From Reinekea forsetii (lineage in GTDB: Bacteria; Pseudomonadota; Gammaproteobacteria; Pseudomonadales; Natronospirillaceae): a stretch of DNA of 64,000 nucleotides. The position numbers and the translations under genes are program-made. How positions within the stretch are numbered: the stretch's first letter is position 1; each line of letters begins with the position of its first letter. The stretch covers positions 186,001 through 250,000 of the forward strand of contig NZ_CP011797.1 in NCBI RefSeq assembly GCF_002795845.1, written 5' to 3'. Positions 1-12,251 of the stretch are shown one piece after another. The notes under the pieces are model-generated. The model searched no databases and had not been told where the DNA came from. It was given only the letters and a program-made list of their open reading frames with translations.

Positions 1-1338
1 GCGGCGCGCTTGCGCGAGTTGCCGCTGCGGGTTGGACGCCTTAAGACTGGCACCCCGGCGCGCATCGATTCACGCTCGGTCGATTTCAGCGTCTTGGCCG
101 AGCAACCGGGCGACACGCCCTTGCCGGTAATGTCCTTTATGGGCTCGGTTAGTGACCATCCGCGCCAAGTTAGCTGTTATATCGGCCACACCAATGAGCA
201 AACGCACGACATTATTCGCAATAACTTGCACCAATCACCGATGTACGCCGGCGAGATTGAAGGTACCGGGCCGCGCTATTGCCCATCGATTGAAGATAAG
301 GTGGTGCGCTTTGCCGATAAGACCAGCCACCAAATCTTTGTCGAGCCCGAAGGTCTTAATACCTATGAGCTCTACCCCAATGGCATCTCGACCAGCCTGC
401 CGTTTGATGTCCAGGTCGCCTTCATCCGTTCCATGAAGGGTTTTGAAAATGCGCATATAACGCGACCCGGTTACGCCATCGAGTACGACTATTTTAACCC
501 GCAAGACCTGAAGCACTCGCTCGAGTCGAAGTTTATCGAGGGCCTGTTCTTTGCCGGACAGATCAACGGTACCACCGGTTATGAAGAGGCCGCTGCGCAA
601 GGGTTGTTGGCCGGTATCAACGCGGCGCGCACCGCACAAGGTGAGGCTGTCTGGTCACCACGGCGCGATGAAGCCTATATAGGGGTGTTGGTCGACGATC
701 TGATCACCATGGGCACCCTGGAGCCGTACCGCATGTTTACCAGTCGGGCCGAATATCGCCTGCTGTTGCGCGAAGACAACGCCGACGCTCGCTTGACCGC
801 CATCGGCCATGATCTGGGGTTGGTTGGCGAAACCCGTTGGGCCGCGTTTAACCGCAAGCAAGACGCCATTGCCATTGAGCAGGAGCGGATGCGCACGACC
901 TACGTCCAATCGTCATCCAACGCGGCGACCGCCTTGGCGAGCAAGCTGAAGTCGCCCCTATCGCGTGAATACAGCCTGGCCGATCTGTTGAAGCGACCCG
1001 AGTTAAGTTACCAAGACTTAGCGCAGGTTGCGCCACCGACCGCGGACCTGGCTCTGGACGAGCAGGAGCAGGTTGAAATTGCGGCCAAATACGAGGGCTA
1101 CATCCAGCGCCAACAGGACGATATCGATACCTTGCGCCGCCATGAAGACACCAAGTTGCCAGATAGCCTCGATATTGACCTAATCGGCGGCCTATCGAAC
1201 GAGGTGCGGCAAAAGCTCAAGGCACAGCGACCGGAAACCCTGGCGCAGGCTTCGCGCATATCGGGTGTAACACCGGCGGCCCTATCGATGCTTTTAGTGC
1301 ATATTAAAAAACACAAAGCGAGTCGACAAAGCGCATGA
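1..1338 (+). CDS. mnmG: tRNA uridine-5-carboxymethylaminomethyl modification enzyme MnmG (GidA), 5'-truncated by window edge
   Basis: FAD-binding subunit of the MnmE-MnmG complex, which installs the cmnm5 group on wobble U34 of several tRNAs. The frame is open to base 1, and its first residues ([20 protein letters not shown]) match the family's internal GRLKTGTP segment, so roughly 185-190 N-terminal residues, including the dinucleotide-binding Rossmann motif, lie outside the window. About 445 of the usual ~630 residues are visible. Recognisable parts are [17 protein letters not shown] (FAD-contacting), [15 protein letters not shown], and the helical C-terminal domain with YEGYI and [17 protein letters not shown], which contacts MnmE and tRNA. 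The TTG at base 10 is internal, not a start. The stop overlaps the next gene as ATGA, so the two are translationally coupled. The call is secure. Confidence 0.97.
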   Translation, partial: AARLRELPLRVGRLKTGTPARIDSRSVDFSVLAEQPGDTPLPVMSFMGSVSDHPRQVSCYIGHTNEQTHDIIRNNLHQSPMYAGEIEGTGPRYCPSIEDKVVRFADKTSHQIFVEPEGLNTYELYPNGISTSLPFDVQVAFIRSMKGFENAHITRPGYAIEYDYFNPQDLKHSLESKFIEGLFFAGQINGTTGYEEAAAQGLLAGINAARTAQGEAVWSPRRDEAYIGVLVDDLITMGTLEPYRMFTSRAEYRLLLREDNADARLTAIGHDLGLVGETRWAAFNRKQDAIAIEQERMRTTYVQSSSNAATALASKLKSPLSREYSLADLLKRPELSYQDLAQVAPPTADLALDEQEQVEIAAKYEGYIQRQQDDIDTLRRHEDTKLPDSLDIDLIGGLSNEVRQKLKAQRPETLAQASRISGVTPAALSMLLVHIKKHKASRQSA

Positions 1339-1979
1339 CTGACGCATATCGAAATAGGCTTGAGGGCGGCATCTTGACCCTCGGACTGACGCTACCGGCG
1401 GATGCCGTGACCCGTTTGCTCGAGTTCCACGCGCTGCTGGTAAAGTGGAATAAGACTTATAACCTGACCTCGGTGCGCAAGGCCGATGAGATGATCGATC
1501 GACATTTGCTCGACAGCTTAAGTATGCTGCCCTTTATCGGTTCCGGCGCGCTGCTCGATGTTGGCACCGGGGCTGGCCTGCCGGGCATGGTGCTGGCCTT
1601 AGTAAGGCCGGACCTGCCGGTTTGGCTGCTCGACAGTAACGGCAAAAAAACCCGGTTTCTGAGCCAGGTCAAGATGATGTTAGGCGTCGACAACGTTACC
1701 GTGGTTCAGCATCGACTCGAAAGCTGGCAACCGGAGCGAGAATTCGCCCAGATCACCTCTAGAGCATTCGCAACCCTTTCTGATATGGTAAGCTTCTCGC
1801 GACATCTGCTCGCCGATGACGGCCGTTTTTTAGCTATGAAGGGCCTCTCGCCCGATGCAGAGCTGGCTGAATTGCCGCCCGAAATCAAGCTGCTGGCCAT
1901 TTCGCCCCTTACAGTTCCCGGTACCGATGGTCAGCGCCATCTGGTGGAACTGGGGCTACAGACACCCTTGAAGGATTAA
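1335..1979 (+). CDS. rsmG: 16S rRNA (guanine527-N7)-methyltransferase RsmG (GidB)
   Basis: SAM-dependent methyltransferase that makes m7G527 in the 530 loop of 16S rRNA; loss gives low-level streptomycin resistance in other bacteria. The 214-residue length is normal. Motif [13 protein letters not shown], lies at about residues 73-84. KKTRFLSQV and the upstream [12 protein letters not shown] segment (about 37-49) are family signatures. The ATG overlaps the mnmG stop by four bases, and parA begins 3 bases after the stop, so mnmG-rsmG-parA-parB looks like one transcript, as in many gammaproteobacteria. Nothing unusual was seen. Confidence 0.96.
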   Translation: MTDAYRNRLEGGILTLGLTLPADAVTRLLEFHALLVKWNKTYNLTSVRKADEMIDRHLLDSLSMLPFIGSGALLDVGTGAGLPGMVLALVRPDLPVWLLDSNGKKTRFLSQVKMMLGVDNVTVVQHRLESWQPEREFAQITSRAFATLSDMVSFSRHLLADDGRFLAMKGLSPDAELAELPPEIKLLAISPLTVPGTDGQRHLVELGLQTPLKD

Positions 1980-1982
1980 ACC

Positions 1983-2798
1983 TTGAGTCAAATATTTGCG
2001 ATTACCAATCAAAAAGGTGGAGTGGGCAAAACCACCACGGCAATCAACTTGCCTGCTTCCTTGGTTGCGATGAAGCGAAAGGTGCTGGTGATCGATCTCG
2101 ATCCCCAAGGTAATGCCACCATGGGCAGTGGTGTGGACAAAAGCGCGTTGGAATTATCCGCCTACGATGTGCTGACCGGAAAATGCCAATGCAGCACCGC
2201 CATCGTTAAAAGCGAATCGGCCGGCTATGACCTGCTACCGGCCAATGGCAACCTTACCTCGGCCGAAAGTGAGCTGCTTGGCATCAAGCTAAAAGAACAT
2301 CGTCTGCAATATGCCCTCGCCGAGGTGCAAGAGAATTACGATTATATCTTTATCGACTGTCCGCCATCGTTGAACATGCTCACCGTTAACGCGCTGACGG
2401 CTGCGCATAAAACTCTTATTCCGATGCAATGTGAATATTATGCCCTAGAAGGCCTGGCCGATCTGCTCGAGACTATCAGTCAGATTCAGAAGGTCGTTAA
2501 CCCCGGACTGGAGATTGGCGGGCTGGTGCGTACCATGTACGACCCGCGTAATACCTTGACCAATGATGTCTCCGACCAGCTTAAAGAATACTTTGGCGAC
2601 AAGTTGTACAGCGCTGTGATACCGCGCAATGTCCGCTTAGCCGAGGCGCCAAGTTATGGTATGCCAGCGCTGCAATATGATAAGCAATCACGCGGCGCCC
2701 TGGCCTATCTGGCCTTGGCGGGTGAGTTCATTCGCCGCAATGAAGGTGAAAAGGCTGACATAACCGTACTCCATGATATTCACAAAGTGACGGGTTGA
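1983..2798 (+). CDS. parA: Chromosome partitioning ATPase ParA (Soj family)
   Basis: Walker-type ATPase that binds DNA non-specifically when ATP-bound and moves ParB-parS complexes during chromosome segregation. The deviant Walker A motif KGGVGKTT is at residues 11-18, the A' region DLDPQGNATMG at about 38-48, and the Walker B-like FIDCPPS near 120. The 271-residue length fits the chromosomal ParA class without an N-terminal HTH. The start is TTG at 1983, three bases after rsmG; it gives the expected short N-terminus before the Walker motif. The stop overlaps the first possible start of parB. The signature motif reads AINLPASL where AVNLAASL is usual, a conservative change. Confidence 0.95.
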   Translation: MSQIFAITNQKGGVGKTTTAINLPASLVAMKRKVLVIDLDPQGNATMGSGVDKSALELSAYDVLTGKCQCSTAIVKSESAGYDLLPANGNLTSAESELLGIKLKEHRLQYALAEVQENYDYIFIDCPPSLNMLTVNALTAAHKTLIPMQCEYYALEGLADLLETISQIQKVVNPGLEIGGLVRTMYDPRNTLTNDVSDQLKEYFGDKLYSAVIPRNVRLAEAPSYGMPALQYDKQSRGALAYLALAGEFIRRNEGEKADITVLHDIHKVTG

Positions 2799-2803
2799 TT
2801 CAG

Positions 2804-3688
2804 ATGTCGATGAAAAAGAAAGGCTTGGGGCGGAACTTTGGCTCCCTGATTACCACGCACACTGAAGTTCAGGAACTGGCCGACAAGCCGCTCGATCGGG
2901 TCGAGGAGGGTTCCTTGCGCCACTTGCCGATTGAATGGCTGCAGCGCGGCATTTATCAGCCCCGGCGCGACATAGCCGATGAGGGGTTGGAGGAATTGGC
3001 CAATTCGATTCGCGCCCAGGGCGTAATGCAGCCCGTCGTCGTGCGGCCCTTGGGGCCGGAATCGTTTGAGTTAATTGCTGGCGAACGGCGCTGGCGCGCT
3101 GCCCAGTTGGTCGGTTTGGACACCATTCCGGCGGTGATCCGCGATGTGGCCGACGAAGACGCCATTGCAATGGCCCTGATCGAAAATATCCAGCGCGAGA
3201 ATCTCAATCCGATCGAAGAAGCCTTTGCCTTGCAGCGGTTGCAAAAAGAATTTGAACTGACCCAGGCTGAGGTGGCCGAGGCCATCGGTAAGTCCCGAGT
3301 AACGGTAACCAACCTGCTGCGTTTGATCAGTCTTGAGGCTGAGGTTAAGCAAATGCTCGAGCGCGGCGATCTGGAAATGGGCCATGCCCGAGCCCTTTTG
3401 GGCCTGTCCGGCCGCGCCCAAGTCGATTCCGCGCGCCAAGTTGTCGCCAAGGGCTTGACCGTGCGCCAGACTGAGCAGCTGGTCCGGACGTTGAATCAGC
3501 CGAATAAGGTTAACCTGCCACGCGATAGTATTCGCCAAGACGTCAATATTCAGCGTCTGGAAGAAAGCTTGGCCAAGCGCCTCGGTGCTGCCGTGCAGAT
3601 CAAGCACGGCGCCGCTGGTAAGGGTTCGCTAACAATTAAATACACTAGCTTGGATGAGTTGGACGGCATTCTGGCGCACGTAAAATGA
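2804..3688 (+). CDS. parB: Chromosome partitioning protein ParB (Spo0J family)
   Basis: CTPase and DNA clamp that loads at parS sites near the origin and recruits ParA and condensin. From the N-terminus: a basic KKKGLGRN start typical of ParB; the ParB/Srx nuclease-like domain with QPRRDIADEGLEELANSI and the CTP-binding LIAGERRWRAAQ; the ENIQRENLNPIEEA segment; the HTH domain with LTQAEVAEAIGKSRVTVTNLLRL; and a C-terminal dimerisation domain. I take ATG 2804. TTG 2795 would overlap the parA stop, and ATG 2810 is also possible; none has a strong ribosome site. No convincing 16-bp parS palindrome was recognised in this window. Confidence 0.95.
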   Translation: MSMKKKGLGRNFGSLITTHTEVQELADKPLDRVEEGSLRHLPIEWLQRGIYQPRRDIADEGLEELANSIRAQGVMQPVVVRPLGPESFELIAGERRWRAAQLVGLDTIPAVIRDVADEDAIAMALIENIQRENLNPIEEAFALQRLQKEFELTQAEVAEAIGKSRVTVTNLLRLISLEAEVKQMLERGDLEMGHARALLGLSGRAQVDSARQVVAKGLTVRQTEQLVRTLNQPNKVNLPRDSIRQDVNIQRLEESLAKRLGAAVQIKHGAAGKGSLTIKYTSLDELDGILAHVK

Positions 3689-3785
3689 TCTCGGCGGCAC
3701 CAGTTTTGAGCTTGGGGTGTTCCGTTAGGATGGTGAGTTGATTCATATCATTTTACGATACTTAGTATTAGGTGAGTCGGTTTGG

Positions 3786-3814
3786 TTGAAGCTATGCCAT
3801 TAACCCCATATACT
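3786..3814 (+). promoter_or_regulatory. Sigma70-type promoter of the atp operon
   Basis: TTGAAG at 3786-3791 (4 of 6 to the -35 consensus) and TATACT at 3809-3814 (5 of 6 to the -10 consensus) are separated by exactly 17 bases. The predicted start is near 3821, leaving a leader of about 45 bases before atpI. A 7-bp perfect inverted repeat, GGTGAGT at 3771-3777 and ACTCACC at 3812-3818, brackets the promoter; whether it is an operator is unknown. It is the best promoter candidate seen in the 177-base parB-atpI spacer. Confidence 0.6.
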
Positions 3815-3865
3815 CACCAGCGATTTTAAGAACTCGTTATCGGGTTAGAATAAAAAATAGGAAAG

Positions 3866-4294
3866 ATGCCTTACTTTAAAGCACGCACCGCCGCCAAACT
3901 GGCACGGCCCGCCACAGCATCTATTGCGGTCGTGCAACTGATGGCTGTGCTCCCGATTGGCCTTATACTAGCTCTGTGGGCACCGCAGCTGAGTGTTGCG
4001 GTCGTGTTGGGTGGCAGTATCAGTATCGTCGGTCAGTGTTATTATAATTTTCGGGCGTTGCGCTACTTTGGCAGCCCGCACATTGGTCAAGTGGTCGCAG
4101 CGACTAAGACGGCCATGGTAGGTAAATGGGCTATTATCATCGGTTTTAGTCTGGCCTGCGTAATACGCTGGCCAGATTTAAACGCAGGGATTCTGTACCT
4201 GAGTCTATTTATTAGTCATACCCTGGGTGCGCTCTTGCTACCCCTGTTAGTGGCAAACAAGTTACCATTTTTAGTTAAAAAAACGTCCTACTAG
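3866..4294 (+). CDS. atpI: ATP synthase protein I (AtpI)
   Basis: Small integral membrane protein encoded first in F-type ATP synthase operons; it helps c-ring assembly and stability in some species. It has 142 residues and about four hydrophobic segments (roughly residues 20-40, 45-62, 82-102 and 108-128). The sequence is poorly conserved, as usual for AtpI, so the call rests on size, topology and position directly upstream of atpB. ATG 3866 is preceded by AGGAAAG, a good ribosome site. The start LARPATASIAVVQLMAV resembles other gammaproteobacterial AtpI proteins. Confidence 0.85.
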   Translation: MPYFKARTAAKLARPATASIAVVQLMAVLPIGLILALWAPQLSVAVVLGGSISIVGQCYYNFRALRYFGSPHIGQVVAATKTAMVGKWAIIIGFSLACVIRWPDLNAGILYLSLFISHTLGALLLPLLVANKLPFLVKKTSY

Positions 4295-5215
<921 letters not shown>

Positions 5216-5289
5216 CGATTTCGCCTGGGTTTTCCGGGCAACCTGGGTTCTACCCTTTTAATTAACAAACTTAAATAGAAATACAATAG

Positions 5290-5535
<246 letters not shown>

Positions 5536-5581
5536 GTCAGTTGAAAGACTGTTTTTCATTAACTTATAACGAGGTGATGGC

Positions 5582-6052
5582 GTGAATTTTAACGCAACAT
5601 TTATCGGCCAAATCGTCGTCTTCGCTATATTCGTCTATCTTTGCGCGAAATTTGTATGGCCGCCAATATTGGCTGTGATGCATGAGCGTCAGACGAATAT
5701 TGCTAATGGCCTAGACGCGGCGGCACGAGCAGCGAAAGATTTGGAACTTGCTCAAGACAGCGCGGTTAAAAAGCTCCGTGAAGCAAAAGACGCGGCGGCT
5801 GAGCTGATTGATCAAGCCAATCGACGCGCGGCAACTATTGTCGATGAAGCGAAAGTGGAAGCCGGTGCTGAAGCTAAACGCATTATCGCTGGTGCCGTGT
5901 CCGATGTCGAAAAAGAACGCAACGTGGCGCGTGAAGAATTGCGCACCAAGGTTGCCGCCTTAACTTTAGCCGGTGCAGAAAAAATCCTGCAGTCTGAAGT
6001 CGATGAAAAGAAACATAGCGAATTGCTGGATAAGTTGGCAGCTACGCTGTAA
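5582..6052 (+). CDS. atpF: F1Fo ATP synthase subunit b
   Basis: Peripheral stalk subunit: one N-terminal membrane helix (about residues 8-28, with the family's FVWPPI just after it), then a long charged, mostly helical stalk that dimerises and binds subunit delta. The 156 residues match the E. coli protein in length. The start is GTG 5582, with GAGGTG upstream; no ATG would keep the conserved MNFNATFIGQ opening. It lies between atpE and atpH with an 11-base gap to the latter. Confidence 0.97.
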   Translation: MNFNATFIGQIVVFAIFVYLCAKFVWPPILAVMHERQTNIANGLDAAARAAKDLELAQDSAVKKLREAKDAAAELIDQANRRAATIVDEAKVEAGAEAKRIIAGAVSDVEKERNVAREELRTKVAALTLAGAEKILQSEVDEKKHSELLDKLAATL

Positions 6053-6063
6053 GAGGAGGGATT

Positions 6064-6600
6064 ATGGCAGAATTAAGTACGCTCGCCCGCCCTTACGCGA
6101 AGGCTGCGTTTTCAGCCGCAGTCGAGGGTGGCTCTACTGCCGCCTGGTCGATTGGGTTGGAGACGCTCGCGATGATTACAGAAACCGAAGCGGTCACTGA
6201 GCTTTTGCTCAGCCCTTCGGTCAACGCATTGGATAAAGCGAAAACCATGGCGTCTATCGCTGGTGATCTATGCAATGAAGGAACGTCCAATTTACTGGTA
6301 GTTTTATCAGAAAATGAACGTTTTGCCTTGTTACCAGAAATTAGTGCGCAATTTGAACTGCTCAAAGCTGAGCATGATAAAAGCGCAGACGTCGTCGTAA
6401 CCAGTGCATTCGCACTCAGCGACGCACAGCAAAATACATTAGCAGTAAAGTTGTCGGCCAAATTGGACCGAGCAGTGACTTTGACTGTTAATGTTGATTC
6501 GGCACTCATTGGTGGTGTCATAATTAGAGCTGGCGATTTAGTTATTGATGATTCCGTACGCGGTAAATTATCAAAACTCGCTGAAGCCATGAATTCCTAA
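6064..6600 (+). CDS. atpH: F1Fo ATP synthase subunit delta
   Basis: Connects the b-subunit stalk to the top of the alpha3beta3 head. It has 178 residues, a standard length. The N-terminal helical domain starts [14 protein letters not shown], a family signature, and the C-terminal region contains [26 protein letters not shown], typical of OSCP/delta proteins. GAGGAGG before ATG 6064 is a strong ribosome site. The gap to atpA is 13 bases. Confidence 0.97.
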   Translation: MAELSTLARPYAKAAFSAAVEGGSTAAWSIGLETLAMITETEAVTELLLSPSVNALDKAKTMASIAGDLCNEGTSNLLVVLSENERFALLPEISAQFELLKAEHDKSADVVVTSAFALSDAQQNTLAVKLSAKLDRAVTLTVNVDSALIGGVIIRAGDLVIDDSVRGKLSKLAEAMNS

Positions 6601-6613
6601 TGAGGGAAAATAC

Positions 6614-8158
6614 ATGCAGCATCTGAATCCTTCAGAAATTAGTGACATTATTAAAGAGCGTATCGCGAAACTGGATACCAGCTCGAAAGCACAAAATGAA
6701 GGTACCATCGTCGGCGTTTCTGACGGTATCGTACGTATTCACGGGCTAGCCGAAGTAATGTACGGCGAAATGATCGAATTTGAGGGCGGCGTCTACGGTA
6801 TGGCGCTTAACCTTGAGCAAGACTCGGTTGGTGCCGTGGTGTTAGGGGATTACAAAACCCTAGCCGAAGGCCAGACCTGTAAATGTACCGGCCGAATTCT
6901 GGAAGTCCCTGTTGGACCAGAGATGTTGGGTCGAGTCGTTGATGCCTTGGGTAACCCTATCGACGGCAAAGGCGCGATTAACGCTAAGATGACCGATGCG
7001 ATTGAAAAAGTAGCACCTGGTGTTATTGCTCGTCAATCAGTCGATCAGCCGGTTCAGACCGGTTATAAAGCCGTTGATGCGATGGTACCAATTGGTCGTG
7101 GTCAGCGTGAATTGATCATTGGTGACCGTCAAACGGGTAAGACCGCAATGGCGATCGATGCAATTCTGGCGCAGAAAAATGCCGGCATTAAGTGCGTCTA
7201 TGTTGCCATCGGTCAGAAGCGTTCAACCATTGCCAACGTCGTGCGCAAGCTCGAAGAACATGGCGCTATGGTTTATACCACTATCGTGGTGGCATCTGCC
7301 TCTGAACCCGCATCGATGCAGTTTATTGCACCGTACGCCGGCTGTTCAATGGGTGAATACTTCCGTGATCGCGGTGAAGATGCGTTGATCATCTACGACG
7401 ATCTGTCCAAGCAAGCCGTTGCTTATCGCCAAATCTCTTTGCTGCTGCGTCGTCCACCAGGCCGTGAAGCCTATCCTGGCGACGTGTTCTATTTGCATTC
7501 CCGGTTGTTGGAACGCGCATCGCGCGTAAACGCCGAGTATGTTGAAGATTTCACTAAGGGTGCTGTGAAAGGCCAGACTGGTTCCTTAACCGCTCTGCCG
7601 ATCATCGAAACCCAAGGTGGTGACGTGTCAGCATTCGTACCAACCAACGTGATTTCTATCACCGATGGCCAGATCTTTTTGGAAACCGATTTGTTCAACG
7701 CAGGTATTCGTCCTGCCATGAACGCCGGTATCTCGGTGTCACGTGTAGGTGGTGCGGCACAGACAAAAATTATCAAGAAGCTGTCCGGTGGTATTCGTAC
7801 CGCACTGGCTCAGTATCGTGAACTGGCGGCTTTTTCTCAGTTCGCATCTGACCTGGATGATGCAACCAAAGCTCAATTGGAGCACGGTGCGCGCGTAACG
7901 GAATTGATGAAACAGAATCAATACGCACCGCTTAGTGTTGCCGAGATGTCCGTATCTGTATACGCGGCAAACGAAGGCTATTTAAAAGCCCTCACCGTCG
8001 CTCAGGTGCTGCCGTTTGAAGCTGCATTGCACAGTTATATGAACAGCGTACACGCGGATGTAATGAAGACTGTTAACGAGTCGGGCGCGTGGAACGATGA
8101 GATTTCCGGCACCTTTAAAGCCGCGTTGGTTAAGTTCAACGCGACTCAAAGCTGGTAA
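6614..8158 (+). CDS. atpA: F1 ATP synthase subunit alpha
   Basis: Regulatory nucleotide-binding subunit of the F1 head. It has 514 residues. The P-loop GDRQTGKT is near residue 170, followed by [15 protein letters not shown] and the signature [20 protein letters not shown] with the arginine finger region (SRVGGAAQ). The N-terminal beta-barrel and C-terminal helical domains are complete. Base usage matches the other highly expressed genes in the operon. Nothing unusual was seen. Confidence 0.99.
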   Translation: MQHLNPSEISDIIKERIAKLDTSSKAQNEGTIVGVSDGIVRIHGLAEVMYGEMIEFEGGVYGMALNLEQDSVGAVVLGDYKTLAEGQTCKCTGRILEVPVGPEMLGRVVDALGNPIDGKGAINAKMTDAIEKVAPGVIARQSVDQPVQTGYKAVDAMVPIGRGQRELIIGDRQTGKTAMAIDAILAQKNAGIKCVYVAIGQKRSTIANVVRKLEEHGAMVYTTIVVASASEPASMQFIAPYAGCSMGEYFRDRGEDALIIYDDLSKQAVAYRQISLLLRRPPGREAYPGDVFYLHSRLLERASRVNAEYVEDFTKGAVKGQTGSLTALPIIETQGGDVSAFVPTNVISITDGQIFLETDLFNAGIRPAMNAGISVSRVGGAAQTKIIKKLSGGIRTALAQYRELAAFSQFASDLDDATKAQLEHGARVTELMKQNQYAPLSVAEMSVSVYAANEGYLKALTVAQVLPFEAALHSYMNSVHADVMKTVNESGAWNDEISGTFKAALVKFNATQSW

Positions 8159-8201
8159 TTGAATTGGCCGCGCAAGCGGCCACATAACTGGGGCTTATGC
8201 T

Positions 8202-9068
8202 ATGGCAATCGGTAAAGAGATACGAACGCAGATAAATAGCATTAATAATACGCGCAAGATTACCTCGGCCATGCAACTTGTTGCGGCCAGTAAAATGCGT
8301 AAAGCTCAGGATCGTATGTTAACCAGCCAACCCTATGCACTGAAGATTCGTGCGGTGATTGGCCATTTAGCGAATGCGAATGCTGAGTTTAAACATGCTT
8401 ATCTGCAGGAACGTGAAGTAAAGCGCGTCGGCTATATTGTCGTGTCCAGCGACCGGGGCCTGTGTGGTGGACTGAACGCTAACCTGTTCAGGGCTGTCAT
8501 GAAAGACTCTGCCGATCTGGAATCTGCTGGTGTTAGTGCGCAGATTTGTGCGATTGGCAGCAAGGGTTCAGGCTTTTTTAAAGCTCGAGGCTACGATCTG
8601 GCAGCATCAATTATCCACGTCGGTGATAAGCCGGTGGCAGCGGATTTAATTGGTGGCGTCAAAGTCATGATTGACGATTTTGGATCCGGCAAAATTGACC
8701 AACTGTTTGTTGTTTATAATCAGTTCGTTAATACCATGGTTCAAAAGCCAATGATCGAGCAGTTGCTACCATTGGTCGCGACCGACGACGGCACCAAACG
8801 GAAATTTGCTTGGGATTATCTGTACGAACCCGATGCCGAAGTTCTGCTAAACGGTTTACTTGCGCGCTTCATCGAAGCCCAGGTATATCAAGGCGTGGTT
8901 GAAAACAGCGCATGTGAGCAAGCATCACGGATGTTGGCAATGAAAAGCGCCACGGATAACGCCGGTGATCTTATCGATAACCTGAAACTTGAGTATAACA
9001 AGGCGCGTCAAGCTGCGATTACCCAAGAAATTTCTGAAATTGTTGGCGGCGCTGCGGCGGTTCAATAA
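8202..9068 (+). CDS. atpG: F1 ATP synthase subunit gamma
   Basis: Central rotor shaft that couples the c-ring to the catalytic head. It has 288 residues. The N-terminal coiled-coil helix ([20 protein letters not shown]) and C-terminal helix ([21 protein letters not shown]) are the two signature strands of the shaft. The middle Rossmann-like domain includes [12 protein letters not shown]. The start is ATG 8202; the gap to atpD is 21 bases. Confidence 0.98.
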   Translation: MAIGKEIRTQINSINNTRKITSAMQLVAASKMRKAQDRMLTSQPYALKIRAVIGHLANANAEFKHAYLQEREVKRVGYIVVSSDRGLCGGLNANLFRAVMKDSADLESAGVSAQICAIGSKGSGFFKARGYDLAASIIHVGDKPVAADLIGGVKVMIDDFGSGKIDQLFVVYNQFVNTMVQKPMIEQLLPLVATDDGTKRKFAWDYLYEPDAEVLLNGLLARFIEAQVYQGVVENSACEQASRMLAMKSATDNAGDLIDNLKLEYNKARQAAITQEISEIVGGAAAVQ

Positions 9069-10490
<1,422 letters not shown>

Positions 10491-10513
10491 TCAACACCGG
10501 AGGTAAGATCGTT

Positions 10514-10939
10514 ATGGCTATAACAGTACATTGCGACATCGTCAGCGCCGAAGAGAAGGTTTTTTCGGGCCTAGTCGAGCTCCTGGTGTGTGTCGGTGAA
10601 GGCGGCGAGCTGGGTGTAAGACCCGGTCATGCACCTTTGTTGACCCGGTTAAAGCCGGGTCCGGTTCACTTGGTTAAACAGGACGGCAGTAAAGAGTTTG
10701 TCTATGTTGAGGGCGGATTTCTTGAAGTGCAGCCGAACCTAGTGACCGTATTGGCAGACAGTGCTGTGCGGGCGGACGATATTGATGAAGCCGCTGCGCA
10801 ACAGGCCAAAGACGCCGCCGAACGAGAGATCGGCGACAAGGTCGCGAACAGGGAGCTAACCGAAGTAGGAGTGCAATTGGCCAGAGCTATGGGCAAGTTG
10901 CGCACGCTGAAAGAAGCTCGCAAAGCAATGGGCCGCTAG
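10514..10939 (+). CDS. atpC: F1 ATP synthase subunit epsilon
   Basis: Rotor-associated regulatory subunit that binds gamma and can inhibit ATP hydrolysis through its C-terminal helices. It has 141 residues: an N-terminal beta-sandwich (about 1-85, with [19 protein letters not shown] and [14 protein letters not shown]) and a C-terminal helical hairpin. It is the last gene of the operon, with GGAGGTAAG before the ATG and an intrinsic terminator 18 bases after the stop. Confidence 0.97.
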   Translation: MAITVHCDIVSAEEKVFSGLVELLVCVGEGGELGVRPGHAPLLTRLKPGPVHLVKQDGSKEFVYVEGGFLEVQPNLVTVLADSAVRADDIDEAAAQQAKDAAEREIGDKVANRELTEVGVQLARAMGKLRTLKEARKAMGR

Positions 10940-10957
10940 ATTGCGCCACCCATGTTG

Positions 10958-10985
10958 AAAACGACCCAATGGGTCGTTTTTTTTT
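10958..10985 (+). terminator. Intrinsic terminator of the atp operon
   Basis: A perfect 10-bp stem (AAAACGACCC at 10958-10967, GGGTCGTTTT at 10971-10980) closes a 3-base AAT loop and is followed by a run of T to 10985. The stem begins 18 bases after the atpC stop. The A-tract on the left arm would also let it work on the other strand. Confidence 0.92.
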
Positions 10986-10996
10986 ATCTAAAGTAA

Positions 10997-11094
10997 AAGG
11001 CCGGACCCAGGGCGCGTTAGACGCAACGTCCAGGCCGCTTCGATGCATGTGATGGACCGTCTTCGCCACACAGCTTTTGCTCTAAGCATCGAAG
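10997..11094 (+). other. Structured intergenic segment between atpC and fbp (possible leader RNA or small RNA)
   Basis: Two adjacent nested inverted-repeat blocks fill most of this spacer. Block 1: GGCCGGAC (10999-11006) can pair with GTCCAGGCC (11028-11036, one bulged A) and encloses a hairpin GCGT-TAG-ACGC (11014-11024). Block 2: CTTCGATGC (11038-11046) is the perfect complement of GCATCGAAG (11086-11094) and encloses TGTG (11048-11051) and CACA (11067-11070). No T-run follows, so it is not a terminator. It lies after the atp terminator and 78 bases before fbp, so it could be the fbp leader. I do not recognise an RNA family. Confidence 0.35.
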
Positions 11095-11171
11095 TGTTTA
11101 TGCACCACCGCAGGTCGCACAAACCATAATAAAACTACAACCCTCAGCCAGCAGACTAGACAGGACAGACT

Positions 11172-12182
11172 ATGACAATTACTAAAACTCTCGGTGAGTT
11201 TATTATTGAAAAGCAGGCTGAATACCCGGACGCCACGGGCGAGCTATCCGCCATATTCGCAGCGCTGCGCCTTGCTGCTAAGATTGTACATCGTGAAATT
11301 AATAAGGCTGGGCTGGCGAATTTCAGCGGTTCCGCCGGAAGCGAAAACATCCAGGGTGAGACTCAACAAAAGCTCGATGTCTACGCCAACGACCGCTTCA
11401 AGGCAGCCCTGTCGGCGCGCGGCGTGGTCTGTGGCCTTGCCTCAGAAGAAGACGATGAGTATGTGCGTTTTGATGACAGCCTTAATCAGCAGAGCAAATA
11501 TGTGGTGTTGATCGACCCAGTTGATGGATCGTCCAATATCGATGTTAACGTCTCGGTCGGGACTATATTTTCTGTCTACCGCCGAGTGTCCGAGATCGGC
11601 ACCCCAGTTGAAAGCGAAGATTTCTTGCAACCCGGAATTGCCCAGGCCGCTGCTGGCTACGTGATCTATGGTTCCTCGACTATGCTGGTGTTCAGCACCG
11701 GGAACGGTGTACATGGCTTTACCTATGACTCAAGCTTGGGTATCTTTTGCCTTTCTCATCCCAACATGACCTTTCCCGACCACGGCCAGATCTATTCGGT
11801 CAATGAGGGCAATTACGTTCATTTCCATGACGGTGTTAAACAATACATTAAGTACTGCCAAGTCGAAGACAAAAAGACCGACAGGCCTTATAGCAGCCGA
11901 TATATAGGCTCATTGGTATCAGATTTTCACCGTAATTTGATAATGGGTGGAATTTTCCTCTATCCAGCCTCGTCTCTGCACCCACTGGGCAAGCTGCGTT
12001 TGCTGTATGAGTGTAATCCGATGGCCTTCTTAGCGGAGCAGGCGGGCGGTGTGGCCATTTCCGGCCCAGACGCTCGCGTGCTGGACATCAACCCGACTGA
12101 ACTCCACCAACGGGTACCGTTTTTCGTGGGCTCAAAACATATGGTAAAAAAATTAGAGCGTTTTTTACGAGAGTTTTCCTGA
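11172..12182 (+). CDS. fbp: Fructose-1,6-bisphosphatase, class I
   Basis: Hydrolyses fructose 1,6-bisphosphate to fructose 6-phosphate, the committed step of gluconeogenesis; cytosolic and Mg2+-dependent. It has 336 residues, normal for class I. The metal-binding motif [12 protein letters not shown] lies at about residues 112-123, with the upstream SEEDDEY acidic residues. [21 protein letters not shown] near residue 275 is the active-site signature with the substrate-binding lysine and arginine. It appears monocistronic: it follows a terminator, and the next gene begins 70 bases on. Confidence 0.96.
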   Translation: MTITKTLGEFIIEKQAEYPDATGELSAIFAALRLAAKIVHREINKAGLANFSGSAGSENIQGETQQKLDVYANDRFKAALSARGVVCGLASEEDDEYVRFDDSLNQQSKYVVLIDPVDGSSNIDVNVSVGTIFSVYRRVSEIGTPVESEDFLQPGIAQAAAGYVIYGSSTMLVFSTGNGVHGFTYDSSLGIFCLSHPNMTFPDHGQIYSVNEGNYVHFHDGVKQYIKYCQVEDKKTDRPYSSRYIGSLVSDFHRNLIMGGIFLYPASSLHPLGKLRLLYECNPMAFLAEQAGGVAISGPDARVLDINPTELHQRVPFFVGSKHMVKKLERFLREFS

Positions 12183-12251
12183 CTGGTACCTTAGTTGAAT
12201 CGACAGGCAAGGCGCGCTGCTCCATACTGCTCTTTTTGAGGTGGATCTGCC

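Noticed and set aside
10-1338. TTG at base 10 as start of mnmG
   Set aside because: The frame is open to base 1 and encodes a conserved internal MnmG segment, so the gene is truncated by the window.
3071-3607. 178-codon minus-strand frame
   Set aside because: Antisense to parB, whose motifs are complete; no independent support.
3689-3865. Possible replication origin between parB and atpI
   Set aside because: No TTATCCACA-type DnaA boxes or AT-rich unwinding repeats were seen in this spacer.
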